Of a stretch of 64,000 nt of DNA, positions 19,473 to 31,080 are shown piece by piece. A model generated the notes under the pieces. That model did no database searches. It saw nothing but the letters and a program-made list of their open reading frames with translations, and had not been told where the DNA came from. Where the stretch lies: contig JALUTQ010000003.1 in NCBI GenBank assembly GCA_032718865.1, positions 278,001-342,000 of the forward strand. The letters run 5' to 3'. Positions within the stretch are counted from its first letter, which is position 1; each line of letters starts with the position of its first letter. This DNA is from Tilletia caries. Lineage: Eukaryota; Basidiomycota; Exobasidiomycetes; Tilletiales; Tilletiaceae. Both the position numbers and the translations under genes were made by a program.

Positions 19473-19823
19473 ATGGGGGGATTCGCCTCTGGATTTCAAG
19501 GATCTATCACGGTCTTCAAGAGTGTTCCCGAACGCCCCCCCCCTTCTTCGTCCTCTCCCCATCGCTCTCGGCCAACATCAACCACTACACTCCTTAATAT
19601 TTCGACATCGCATATTGTACCAGTAGATAAATTTGTTAAAGAAGCACCTGGCACAGCGTACATTCTCCCCAATTTTACTCCCTTTTCACTGCTTTCCCTA
19701 TCAAGACTTGGGAATGCGTTCGTGGGATTCATTGGCTGTAAGTATGCCATCTAGGATTCTTTGTACTTGGGCGTCTTCTATGATTCTGATCCAAGCCTTG
19801 ACGGCTTTCCTTTGGGGGGCTCT
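19473..19823. other. Convergent intergenic spacer
   Basis: 351 bp between the large orphan gene and the phosphatase gene on the other strand. No gene seen; it would hold both 3' UTRs. Confidence 0.6.
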
Positions 19824-22005
19824 TCAAGTACGAAGGGAAAGCTGAACGACAGCCCACTTCCCATTCACCCTCCACTTCCCATCCTCCGCCTTGACCTTCT
19901 CCTCCACGCCCTCCCCCAAGCCGACACACACATCCGCCTTGCACGTCCGGAGCGCGAGGATGTTGGCTTGTCCTGCCAGGGGTCCGAGGGCGGTGTTGAA
20001 GGGGGTTGTGGAGGGCCAGTTGAGGTCGGAGGTTAGTTTGCGGTAGTTCTGTTGGAGGGAGTGAGGGAGGGAGGGAGGGAGGGTTGTGAGTGTTTGTGGG
20101 GAAGGGTCTGGATGGGGTTGTCCTTGTGGACTTACGAGGTCGCCTTTGAAGATGACGAGCGCAGATTCTTGCAAGTCTGCGAGCAGGTCCGGTGCGTACT
20201 TTTCCTGTGTTATTGATGAAAGAGGCGTTCAACAACTCTCATCGAAAGAAGGAAAAAGAGAGGGGGGGGAACGCACCATCTCGGAATAGCCCATCGGCTC
20301 CGTCCAGAAATCGCCAGCACCCGCCCGTCGACCGAGCTCAGCATCAAGCGGCATGCTAAGCCTGAACCGGCCCGAGTCGAGGTGCTCGACCCAGCGAGCG
20401 GCGGTGGACTTGAGTGCTTCCATCTCGTCGTCTCCGGAGGAGGAGGGAGGGGCAGGGGCGATGTCGGAGACGGAGGGCGGGGTGACGGAGGTGGAGTCGA
20501 TGATGTAGGATGCGGAGGGCGAGCAGGGTCGGCCGCGTGCCTGGTGAAACAGTCCCGAAAAGGAAGAAAGAAAGGAAGGAAGAAAGAGGTACGGTAAGGA
20601 ACATTCGCTCGAATCCGAAGGGAGAAAGTTTGAATAAGAAAAACGTACGTCTGCAAAGTAAGCTGGGTCGATGCCCTCGGGGGTCTCTACGACGGCACCA
20701 CTGCTAGACTTCGTAGCGGCGGTGCCGTCTTCGCCGAGGAAGAAGTCTTCGGGAGAGAGGAGGGCGGTGATGATGTGTCGGAAGTCTAAGGGGGTTCTTG
20801 AGCGTGTTAGTGACCTATGCAGAAGAGGAGCGGGATCGGTAACGGTGGGATACGTACCCGAAGGGTTGACGTCGCTGACGAACCATGGCCTTGAGAACGA
20901 GAATGGGAAGGATTAGAGGGGGACGAAGGTAAGGTACAGAGAGAGAGGGAGGCGGCTCACATGTTCTTGGGGTGGAAGACGACTTCTCGAACTTTGCCAG
21001 TACTCAAGAGCCAGTCTGCAAAGAGCAAGTCCGTGTACAGCTCGAACCCGGAATTATCAAGCACAACATCGACACGGACGCCCTTCTCCTTGCGTTCTTC
21101 GACGGAGGAGAAGGTAGGCAGGGGCGCAAAGACGTCGTCCCAGACGCGTTCGAGGTCGTTGGAGAGGATGAAGCGAGCCTTGGCCTGCTGTTGCTCTGCG
21201 GAGGATGCCTGGAGGGCCTGTATGTCTGCGTAGGAGAGGGAGGTGAGCAGCGAGAGGTCGGTTGCGTTTCCCCAGAGACTCATGGTGGCCATTTCGAGGA
21301 AGAGGGCCTTTTGACCCTCTGCGCTGTTGGTCACGCTCTCGATGTCCTTAGAGCTGGCGGCGGCGGTGATGATGTTGTTCACGGTGTTGGCGAGGGTGCG
21401 GATGGCCTTACCGGAGCTCTTGAGGGTCTGTAGTTTCTGAAGAGCGAAGGGGTCGAAGTTCTGCCAGTGGATTGAGTTTGCGAAGATGGCTCGTAGGGTG
21501 GCGTACAGATGGCACTCTGCGAACAGCCAGGACGCGCGGAACCAGGTCGGATGCTCAGCCTCGACCACGGCATTGTAATGACGGCAATCGAGCCCGTCGG
21601 AGGAGGCAGTAGAAGAATGGACGATGGGCTCGAGTGGCCGGTCGCGTGCGAGGTCGTGTTTGAGCTTGGAGATGGATTCGATGAGCGCCTTGGCTTCGTC
21701 GATGCGTTCCTGTGCGAGCTGTGCGTTGCGTGCGTAGGCGAGGGCGGCGGAGGCGTGGACGAGGCTGTCGATCACGCCCGTCAGGATCGTCGGCCAGCGC
21801 GAGAGGCAGGAGGTATATGCGAAACTGGGTGGGGGAATTCCAATTCGATGGGGCATGGTTAACAGCGACATCCTCACAACCAGTACAGATAATAATGAGC
21901 TGAGTGAGTGACTGACCTCTCCTTGTCAGCTGTGGACGCTGGTTTGATTTCCGTCCAGGGCGGCTGCTGGGATTGCAGCACGGGTGCGTTCGAGGCAGCA
22001 CTCAT
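19824..22005 (-). CDS. ARMT1/DUF89-family damage-control phosphatase-like protein
   Basis: 559 aa from seven exons: 22005-21917, 21824-20961, 20889-20858, 20785-20649, 20540-20277, 20204-20136 and 20048-19824 (sum 1680 nt). Members of this family are metal-dependent phosphatases that remove damaged or surplus sugar-phosphate metabolites (fructose-1-phosphate and related compounds in the fungal branch); a claimed protein carboxyl-methyltransferase activity is debated. Diagnostic motifs are the start of the domain [20 protein letters not shown], the metal-binding [33 protein letters not shown], and [13 protein letters not shown] near the C-terminus. The motifs run across the predicted splice junctions, which supports the gene model. 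The length is slightly above the usual 430-480 aa because of a Ser/Pro-rich insert encoded in exon 5. The predicted location is cytosolic. A CACGTG palindrome (22103-22108) lies about 100 bp upstream of the ATG. Confidence 0.9.
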
Positions 22006-22373
22006 CTTTCCTTTCTTCTAACTTCTGTTTCTATGAGCGAGGTGTCTGGCTACTGTATCCCGCGATGCGAATGAAGGTGAGGTGGTGATGGGGAGTGGAA
22101 ATCACGTGGCGATGTTATGGATGTATGGATGCTTATGTAATGCCGTTTATCCGGATATTTACCCCGCACTTGATGTGACTGCACGGACAGCGGCGGTCCC
22201 TCTCGCACTCCACCACCACTGACCAGATCGCTGGAGTCTGGACTTCGTTATTATGGAGAGTGAGAGTGTTGCCAAGTCCGAGTGCCAGCTTATTGTTATG
22301 GCTGTGCACCAGCCCTGTGGCCTGTGGCCTGTGGCCTGTGGTTGTGAGTCGGGGTCACTGTCACTGTGTCTCC
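22006..22373. other. Promoter region of the ARMT1-like gene
   Basis: Holds CACGTG at 22103-22108 and four tandem copies of CCTGTGG at about 22315-22342, next to the Tc1 insertion site. No gene seen. Confidence 0.5.
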
Positions 22374-22375
22374 TA

Positions 22376-22406
22376 CAGTGGCGAGCAGAAATGGCCGCAT
22401 GTTCTT
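22376..22406 (+). repeat. Left terminal inverted repeat of the Tc1 element
   Basis: 31 bp, identical to the complement of 23956-23986. Confidence 0.95.
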
Positions 22407-22617
22407 AAGTAAACCATAAACACCACGAGAAAGACCACTCCAAAATAACAAACCCATAGCCAACTATTGGGGCCGAGGAAAGCAACGTATCAAGGTTCTA
22501 TGCTGGCATTTCCAGCTGTTGAATTCGACCGAGGACGTAGAAAAGTAGAAAAGGGTTTGTTTGTTCATTCGGCCATTTTGCACCAAGACCCACAGCCAGA
22601 GAGAAACACCAACAAAC

Positions 22618-23657
22618 CTAATACTTTGTGTTGCCGCCTTTGGCCCTAATGACCGCTGCACACCTCCTAGGCATGCTCTCGATCAGCCCCTTGCACGTAT
22701 CAGTCGGAAGTCGTTCCCATTCTACCTGAACCCTCTCCCACAGCTCTTGGGCGCCCTTGGGTTGGGTCGAATAGGTGTGAAGGCGTCGCTTGAGGGTGTT
22801 CCATAGGTGTTCGATCGGATTAAGGTCCGGACTGTTTGCAGGCCACTCGAGGGGGTGATATTGTGGGCCTTGAACCATGCTTTTTGCCAATTTTGCGGTG
22901 TGTTTTGGATCGTTATCCTGCTGCAGGATGATCTTGTCGCGCGCCGGAGAGTCTGGGAGCAGTGACATCGCATCGATAACGGGAACGAGGTTTTTCGTAA
23001 GGATCTCGGTGTATTGCTGAGCGTTCATGCGGCCTTGAACGAGCTCTATTTTTGCCCGGGCCAGACCATGTCATGCAGCCCCACACCATGATGTTGCCGC
23101 CCCCAAACTTGACGGTGGGGGTAATCGTCCGTTCGCTGAGGCCCGACCCGTTCTCGACCTAGACCACCTCTCGCCCATCACTAGAGATGCGGTTGATCTT
23201 AGTCTCGTCCGTCCATATGACGCGTGCCCAGTCTTCCGGGGTCCACTCAACGTGCTTGAGGGCAAAGCGGAGCCGATTTTGTTTGTACCGCCGGGTCATC
23301 AAGGGTCTCTTTTTTTCTTGACGACAGGGTGCATTCCCACAGAGCGCAGCGCCCGCCGTGCCGTCCAGACAGAGACTTTGAGGCCCTTCGCTGCCTGCAG
23401 CTCCTTTTAGAGCCTGCCGAGCATTGTTTGCTTTTTTCGTCTTTATCGCACGCTTGAGAGCGGATTTGTCCCGATTGTCGAGTTTTTGGCGGCCTGCCTT
23501 TCGGCTTTGCATGCGGTATATCTTTATGCTGTGATCTCAGGGAGTTCACAGTCGTCTTGCTGACCCCACATTGACGTGCCACGGCCCGGCTCGACTTGCC
23601 CTTCCGCAGCTCAGCCGCAATATGAGCTTTCTTTGCAGGGGTTAAAGATTTCATTGA
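22618..23657 (-). pseudogene. Tc1-type transposase, multiply frameshifted
   Basis: DDE transposase of the surrounding Tc1 element. The N-terminal helix-turn-helix (KKAHIAAELRKGKSSRAVAR, then QCGVSKTTVNSLRSQ) starts near 23655. The protein then changes frame near 23490 (into LDNRDKSALKRAIKTKKANN), again around 23320-23420 (VSVWTARRALRSVGMHPVV), and back. The catalytic residues are readable: WTDETKI near 23205, LQQDNDPKHTAK near 22920, and NPIEHLWNTLKRR near 22815. The last two acids are separated by 34 residues, the DD34E spacing of Tc1. There is a stop at 23159-23161 after DGREVV and another frame change near 23040. The C-terminus (TCKGLIESMPRRCAAVIRAK) is intact to 22618. It is not functional. 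Confidence 0.9.
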
Positions 23658-23955
23658 TTGTATTGCCGTTCTGCAGGCGAAAAGCATCTGTCAGTCCCAA
23701 TAGCCCTCTTACATGCAGTTTGCGGCACTTACTATATGGTATGGTGAAGCTGGGATGGATGGTGAGGGGGGGAGGTGCAAAAAAAATGGCCACAGGGCTC
23801 TCAGGTTAAAGGGGCTGGCGTCGCGGACGTAGTCCAGCGACCTGTGCGCGCGTTGCAGTTTCTAGAAGCTACTATCTGGTGCTTTGGTCACAAAAAAGTC
23901 ACAACGTGGTAGTATAGGGAAAATGAGGTGCAATTGACTGAGATGTGTGTACTGG

Positions 23956-23986
23956 AAGAACATGCGGCCATTTCTGCTCGCCACTG
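23956..23986 (-). repeat. Right terminal inverted repeat of the Tc1 element
   Basis: 31 bp, identical to the complement of 22376-22406. Confidence 0.95.
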
Positions 23987-24260
23987 TATTTTTTACTGGG
24001 GCAGGCACGTCAGGAGTCTGGACTGTGGAGAGTTGTAATGGAAAATTACCCCAGACTCGCAGTCTCAGATTTCTCACATTACGACGCGCTGAGCTGTCCG
24101 CTTCTTGGTCAACTTCGACAGGTTCTTCACTCGGTCGCTCTCATCTTGACGCTTGACCGCTTGACCACGCTGGAGCTCGAGTGTCGACTGGACCAGATAC
24201 ATACATAAGACTTACAGTACGGCATAATAAGCTGGGACCCGTCCTGCACTCGCACCCACG

Positions 24261-27200
24261 ATGAACGGCAGCAGCAGCAGCAGCAGCAGTATTCCCATGG
24301 GGGGCAGCAACTTCGATCACCACGAACACTTCCCGCGCGGCCGCCTCACGCACACCCACAGCAGCACCAGCACCAGCACCAGCACCAGCCACGGTGGCGA
24401 CGGCGGATCGCCCTTCTCCGCACACTCCCGCGAGAGCTCGCTCGGAAACCAGCCGCAGACTCAGCAGCACCGCCCACGCGACCACTCGCCGTTCCAAGAC
24501 TCCGCCGCCATCAACATGCAGCATCCACAGCGCGCCATAGGCTTCGAAGTCGGCCGCGCCACGGGGAACGGACACCATCCGGCTTCCTCCTCCTCACCCG
24601 GCGGCGGAGGCGACTTCTCCTCACGCGCCAGCTCCCTCGGCCCCGTCGCACGACCGCAGCCAGCTGGACCAGCCGGGACCAGCATGCCGCGCACAACATC
24701 CGCCATCGGGCCCAGCGGATCCTCACAACACATCAGCAGCAGTGCATACGGATCCTCCTCTTCCTCCTCGTCGTCCTCCTCCCTCGCCTCTTCCGGCTTT
24801 GGCGGGTTTGGTGGCAGCGGCTCATCCTCCGCCCTCGGCTCGCTCGCCATAACAGACGAAGACCTCCTAGGCGATCTCGAGTCCCTCAACATTGGCAGCA
24901 ATGGCGGGCCTTATGGCCACGGCTCTGCATCCACCTCCTCCGTCCTTGCCCGTGTCCAGTACGACACCGCACAGATCCAGCGACACCCTTCGGTCCGCGT
25001 GCCATCGAACCACGCAGCACAGACAGGCGTCCATGCAGCATCCGTCCCCTCCGGCTTCGGCCTCGGACAGCTCTTTGCCAACCACCACCAGCAATCTCAG
25101 CACCACCATCACCACCACCACCACCACAGCTCATCATCAGCTCTCGGCGGTGGTGGGGGCAACGGATCCGTCTATGGCTCCAGCGCAGGCTCCAATTCGA
25201 GTTCCAGCTACGGCGGCGCTCATGCCATCCCCGCCGAGATGAGCGCGAGTACCAACAGCCATCTCTTTCATCGGAGTAACCAGCAGCACCAGTACAGCCC
25301 GCAACTCTCCCATCATCACCACGTGTCCAGTACCGGGTCCAACTCGAGCGCTGCTGCTGCCGCTGCAGCCGAGTATCTGCGCGGTGGGACTCCTTATGGC
25401 AGTGGCTCCCATCCGACTCAACAGCAGCAGTCAAATCTCTTCTCACAGCATCAGCACCAGCTCTATGGACACAGTCACGCTCATGCCCATCATCCCCACG
25501 CCCATCCCCTCTCCGCCAGCTGGAACGACTCCGGCGCAGTCACGCCGGGAACATCCGCCCCTCCCGCTCCTGGCGCGCGCATGCACGAACTCGCCGAACG
25601 ACTGCAACGGCACCAGCAGGTACAGGGACAACAGTCCTACCTGCCTCTCAAATCTAAACACGTCCCGATGCCTTCAAGAGATCTCGGCGGCGCTTCCTGG
25701 GGTACCTCAGGATCTCCCACTGCGCTCGGTGGGTTGGGATCCAGTCCTGGGGCGGCTGCAGCAGCCGCTGCGGCCATGGCGGCTGCGTTGGGACGCAGTC
25801 CCGCATCTACCAGTGGCCTCGGACGCCGCGTCGTCCCTCGCTCTGGATCACAGACGTCTCCCTCCCGACGTTCTCTCGGCGGCGGTGGCGGTGGCGGCAG
25901 TGACTTTGATGCCCAGAGCTCGCATAGCGAGAGCGATTGGGTCGACGATGATGGGCCTGAGGATGGGCCTGAGTATTCGGGCCCGCATGGGAATGGCGGG
26001 CTGGGTCACTATGGCCATCATCATCATCACCAGCACGCACACCAGCAGTACCAGAATGGGATGGGTCTGCAGGGGTATCAGCATCAGCAGCAGGCTGAGG
26101 GCGGACGCGGACATGGGCATGGCGAGGAGTATGAGGAGGGCGAGGAAGGGATGGGCGGGGCGGGGGCTCGGACTCCGACTGCGCGGACGTCTAGACATCC
26201 CTTCAATGGATTCACGAGTATGAGTGGGCGCGCGTCACAGGTATGTCCCCTTTCTCTCGTCTTTCTGTATTTTTATTTTTATCCCTAGGTGCTCAGTTCC
26301 TTCCCTCACATCCCTGCCTCTTCAGCAGCAACAACATCAGCAACAAGCTCCGCCACCACTACCACTGCACTCGCTCGACGCCCTCGCCGCGCACGGTCTG
26401 GACGAATTGACGATAGCCACCCTGGCCGCGCTGGGCGCGAGCGGAGCGGCGGGCGCGGCGGATCTTATGGGTGCCTTTGGTGGCCAAGGAGGCGGACACG
26501 GCGGGCAAGGAGGAGGCATGATTCCAGGCGGGTCGTCGTCGTTCGGGATGCATCCTGGTGGGCCCTTTGGTGGACCACAGTCCTTCGGGCCCGGTGGTGG
26601 CGGCGGACATCCGCACCAACAAGGACCCGGCGGGCCTACAGGCTTCGCAGGACCCGGCGTGGCCGAGCTCGGGAAAGGCGTGCCGCTGCAGACGTTGTTG
26701 AAGGAGACGCCTTTGTACATTGTGGAGTTTAAGCAGGGGCGGAAGGAGGTCTTTTTCGCACCGGTGGACCTGCAGATGCAGTGGGAGAGGGAGCGGGAGC
26801 GGATTGTGAATGGGGATTTGGTGATTGTGGAGGCGGATCGGGGGAAGGATTTGGGTACAGTCGTTACGGAGTGAGTTGCTTCTGTCTCCCCCACGCGTGC
26901 TTTGGCTATTGCGTTATGGTGCTCGCGCTTACGATTAACTTTGGCTGAATTTCCTTTCTTTTTTTTTTTTTCTGTGAATCTCAGCTCGCTCACTGTCGAG
27001 CAGGTCCAGGCGTATCTGCTGCACCACTCCGAAGTGCTACAGGCCCAAGTGAACGCTCAGCAGCGCGCGGAAGGAGGCGCCGGCGCGGGAGGACCACTAT
27101 CACCAGGCCTCGACGGCACCAACGGCACCAGCAGTAGCAACGGAGGCGGACCCCACCCACCAGGCAGCACCAACCCGAACAGCAGCAGCAGCAGCAGCAA

Positions 27201-27727
27201 CGAGCTTCCGATGTACGCCCGTCTTGCGCGCTCGATCCACCCGAAGCGTCTGTATGGCAAGGCGAGCACGAACGATACCAGTCTGCTGTTGACGAAGGCG
27301 CAGGATGAGGAGCGGGCGTTGCAGTTGTGCCGGACGAAGGTGTCGCAGCGCGGGTTGCCGATGAGTGTTGTTGCTGCGGAGATGCAGTGGTGAGTTGTTC
27401 TTTCTTTTGGGGGTTCTTTGCGATATAGGGGGGTTCGCTTTCGTTGGAGTGGAGAGAGTTGCTCACTCTCTTTCGCATCTTTTTCTTCGCGCAGGGATCG
27501 CCGCAAGTTGACTTTCTACTATACTGCATCCGCGCGCGTCGATTTCCGCGATCTTGTGAGTTTTGGTAACCCCAATCCTTGCTAAAGACCGAGGCTTGCC
27601 CCAATCTGCACAATCGCTAGACCATGGATCGCCGGATACTTACACTGTCGTAATCCCCTCATCACAGGTGAAAGAATTGTTCCGGCTGTACAAGACGCGC
27701 ATCTGGATGTGCCACCTGGCTCGATGA
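24261..27727 (+). CDS. PSP1 C-terminal-domain protein
   Basis: 1016 aa from five exons: 24261-26240, 26326-26870, 26985-27389, 27495-27555 and 27668-27727 (sum 3051 nt). The first 700 residues are disordered and rich in S, G, H, Q and A, with a His-run near 25096-25128 and an Asp/Glu patch near 25930-25980. The conserved part is the PSP1 domain: PLYIVEFKQGRKEVFFAP and GDLVIVEADRGKDLGTVVTD, then the C-terminal core YGKASTNDTSLLLTKAQDEE, CRTKVSQRGLPMSVVAAEMQ, WDRRKLTFYYTASARVDFRD and LVKELFRLYKTRIWMCHL. Yeast PSP1 was found as a high-copy suppressor of DNA polymerase alpha mutants and associates with P-bodies; the molecular role is unclear. Four splice junctions rejoin the conserved core exactly. 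The low-complexity N-terminus would suit condensate formation (inference). It ends directly after the domain. Confidence 0.92.
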
Positions 27728-30700
27728 TGGTTCTTTTCGGCGTCCTTCACGATGAACGGATCGCATAAATCAAAGGGGGCGACACACACGCACGCACGCA
27801 CACACGTACACACACAATCACATACCCGCCTGGGGGACCCGCACGCAACTTTTCCTTTTCTTCCCCTCCCATCGAATGGATTTCGCTTTCACAGTTTTTC
27901 TACGTCTACACACACACACACACACACACAACACACACAACTCTGGGCCCGCCAAGAAGATTATGGGGTTCTCGTTTCTGTCCCCTCTCCCTGCTCTTCT
28001 CGTTCTTCTTTCGGCCGCGTCTTCTATGCAAAGTTCTGCTATCAGCCACGGGAGGCACGCAGAAGGAATTTCCGGGGGTTTCCTCCACGACGGGGCGGCG
28101 CTCTCGGCTCGTTCATCTCTCTCTCTCTGGGGATCGAAGACCTCCTCTTTCTCGTCGTTAAAGCATCAGCCTCACGCAACATCCCTCCTCCCCTGCCAAT
28201 CTACGATACGAGCCCCGTTCACCAATCGATCCTTCCTCCCTCTACATGCATAAACACGGTTGTCCTCTCTTTCTCCCTCTCTTTCTCCTTTCTGTGACTT
28301 TCTCTGTCCTGTTCTTCCTCTTCACGTTCTGTTCTCCGTCGGTTCCTTCCACGTCCCGTCCCAGCATCAGGTGTGTGTTGGGGGTATTTGTGTCCCCTTT
28401 CTCTCCGGCTCTTACCTCGCAAACCAAACTGCACGACCCCCCCCCCCCCCCCACCTCTCTTCTTCTCCTTTTTCAGTCAGTGTGTTCTCGGTTCGTTTCT
28501 CTCCTCCCCCCTTCTTCCTCAGTCTCTCTCCTCTTTCGTCTATACATATCTGCGCAGATGTTACCCTTCTGTTCCTTTCCCTGGGGGCCCCTTCTACACG
28601 TAAACGTCCGTACATATATCAGATCCCCATATTTGGCATGGTGAACCCGACCCCCCCTCCTCTCTCTGCTGCTTCCTGTTACTGCTGGTGGAGTGTATCT
28701 TAAGTATTATCATATGCATACCCTCCCTCGCGTCGCCGCCGTCGTTTCCCGTGCTCGTCTTCCTCCGACCTTGACACTTGAAGCAGCACACGATCGAGCC
28801 GTGAATGTTGAAAGGCATCGAGCTCCGCCCGGACTTCCTGCCAGACTTTTTCGGGATGGCATCGAGTATCGAGTGAGTCCTTCTCATGTAGTTGTAGCCA
28901 CCGAATCTTGTCAGCATCTCGCTGACAGCTTACTGGTTACTTTTCACGCTCCACGCTGCGATCATTCGCCGTCGCGAGATGCAGACAGGTTTATATATGC
29001 CTGGCCAGGCAACAGACAGGCAGGCAGGCGTGTGGTTTGCGGACGAAGAAGAGGTGGATTGCATATGAGGCGCTCAGGCGAGTGAAGGGATGGATTAAGC
29101 TTTGGCCGAAAATACGCCACAAAAACCTTGAGGCCTTGTCTCACAACCGCATTTTGGTCGGGGATGAAAAGCCTTTTGCTGGATCTGAACTTCTCAGTTT
29201 CTCACCTTGATCGTCTGCTCACGGATTGTTTTGTTTGTGGGTAAGCGACAACAAAGGAAGTGGTACATAACGCTCGGCGGCGTCAACACTTCTCAGTGCT
29301 TCAAGTCAGAGGCTCTCGGCCTATGGGCTCGCCTCGCCTCGCCGGCCGGTCCCGCTACAGGCTCCGACAATACATCGGCCGGAAGGCGGGAGGACGACAT
29401 CTTAATGTTCTTTTTGTTTTGTTTACTCTGCGTGGGAAATGTGGGAGATACAATTTGTTGACTGCGAAGTTGGGACGAGAGTCTAGGTCCTTACATGTAT
29501 GTATGTTATATGCTCGGGGGAGCTCTGAAGTATAAGGAGATGATCGATGATCGCGGTCAGAAAAGCATGTGAACTGCGGATGGAAGGATGTAACAAATCA
29601 TCGATCATCAGCAGCGCGTATGTAGCGATTGGATCACAGCTGCATATACACGCATACGATCATCCGCCTGCGACCTCACTGATATGCGGATAATCAGTGT
29701 GACGGGCTGCTTTACATCTACGATCGGTGACAAATAATGAGTACAGTATGTATGTAGTGGGGATGGGGCGATGAGCTCGTGGTATGATTATGTGCTTCAA
29801 AGCACGCATGCACAGCCGTGCATTTCAAGCCGTACCACCTCTTCAGGCGCTATGTACTTACATATCTCACTCATTGACATCCCGCTCTTGAGTGTCCGCG
29901 ACGTCCAAGGTCCGCCCACTCAAGTTTGGCACTCTGGTGTCTGTCTGAAAACCGACTTTTGCGACGTCCCCAGAATAAATTTTGGCTAAGGGGTCCAAGT
30001 TTTTCGTTTAGCGCCGATATTATGTAGTCAGTTAATCTATTCGGTACGGCTTCCGAACAGCTCACCGAGGTGTGTGGACTTGTGGAGCCCGTCTGAGCAC
30101 CTCCTGGATTGATTCTCATCGGCCGCAGGAGGCAAGGAGGTGCGGGATTGGCGCTCATAAGTCATAGATCTCACAGTCCGGCTAATACTCCAGCCTCGCT
30201 CGGTAGCTCCGCCCCGGTCTCCTCTGGTGCAGCTGTTTTCCGGTTATATCGGCTTGCAAAGAAAAGTACCTTCGTGCTCTTACCGAGACTGAGGTCCGAC
30301 TGCATCTTTCTCTGCCTGAAAGCCTGAGCATAAGCGCAAGTACGCAAACCGAGGGTGACAAGAACTGCTGTTATTCGAACATCATTCCCACTATTAATTG
30401 ATATCTCTCCTGCTGCTTGAGCCTCGAGACAGACGCGAGGAAGCAGTAGTTAGCCTCTCTTGACGTATTTAATATGACTCTTGACGTCTTTTTGTTGTCT
30501 CCTTCACTTCAGATGGAGGCGGACAACTCTCCCTACAGCCTTTTTACAGCATGTACAAGTATGCCGAGTACGAACTTCGCGGAGCGAACGAAGATATTTG
30601 TGATTGACTCATTCCTTTGCCGTTGTGGCTCACTCGCTGCGGAGTGCGGACCCGACTGTCTAGAGAGCTCAGACGAAGAAAATCGGGAGCATGTTCAAGG

Positions 30701-31080
30701 TTGTACACATATACATATAAGGCTGCTATGGCTGAGAAGCGGGGCCCGGAGCAGGAGTCAGCCTCTGAAGAAGATGGATGGGCATGTGAGAATCGAGCAT
30801 GGACAACCACGACTACACCATTAGTCCATAACCCGGACCGTTGGTCTAGGTAGGGGGTAGGATACATACATAGTGGTACAGGCCCTCATGCCTCATGCAC
30901 GCAACATGCCAGAAGCCCTTGCTTACTTGGTTCTGCACGACTTCGCATATTTAGCTTCAGTTTTCCCGGCCTTTGCCTTCTTGTCCGTCTTGTGGATTGT
31001 CAACCCTTTCACCTTGTTGCCTCTAAAGCATCCCTTCCTCTGCTGTTTCATATCGGCGTCAATGTTGTGGTAGACTGAGA
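27728..31080. other. Long intergenic region, left half
   Basis: No convincing gene. It contains a (CA)n tract at 27909-27930, a C-run at 28438-28451, and a CT-rich stretch from 28240 to 28560 that looks like a leader or repeat. It also has the hairpin at 29539-29609. ORFs here lack recognisable motifs. Confidence 0.5.
29539..29609. repeat. Perfect 13-bp inverted repeat (potential hairpin)
   Basis: GATGATCGATGAT at 29539-29551 and ATCATCGATCATC at 29597-29609. Each arm itself contains the palindrome ATCGAT. The spacer is 45 bp. Confidence 0.6.

Larger units (their letters stand above)
22376..23986 (-). mobile_element. Tc1-type DNA transposon with perfect 31-bp inverted repeats
   Basis: The ends at 22376-22406 and 23956-23986 are perfect inverted repeats beginning CAGTGGCGAGCAGAAATGGC, flanked by TA (22374-22375 and 23987-23988). 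The 1611-bp length is typical for a full Tc1 element. The only gene is a decayed transposase on the minus strand. The intact ends mean it could still be mobilised in trans. Confidence 0.92.

Noticed and set aside
24141..26198. Several antisense and alternative-frame ORFs over the PSP1 gene
   Set aside because: They mirror the S/G/H/Q repeats of the N-terminal disordered region and lack independent features.
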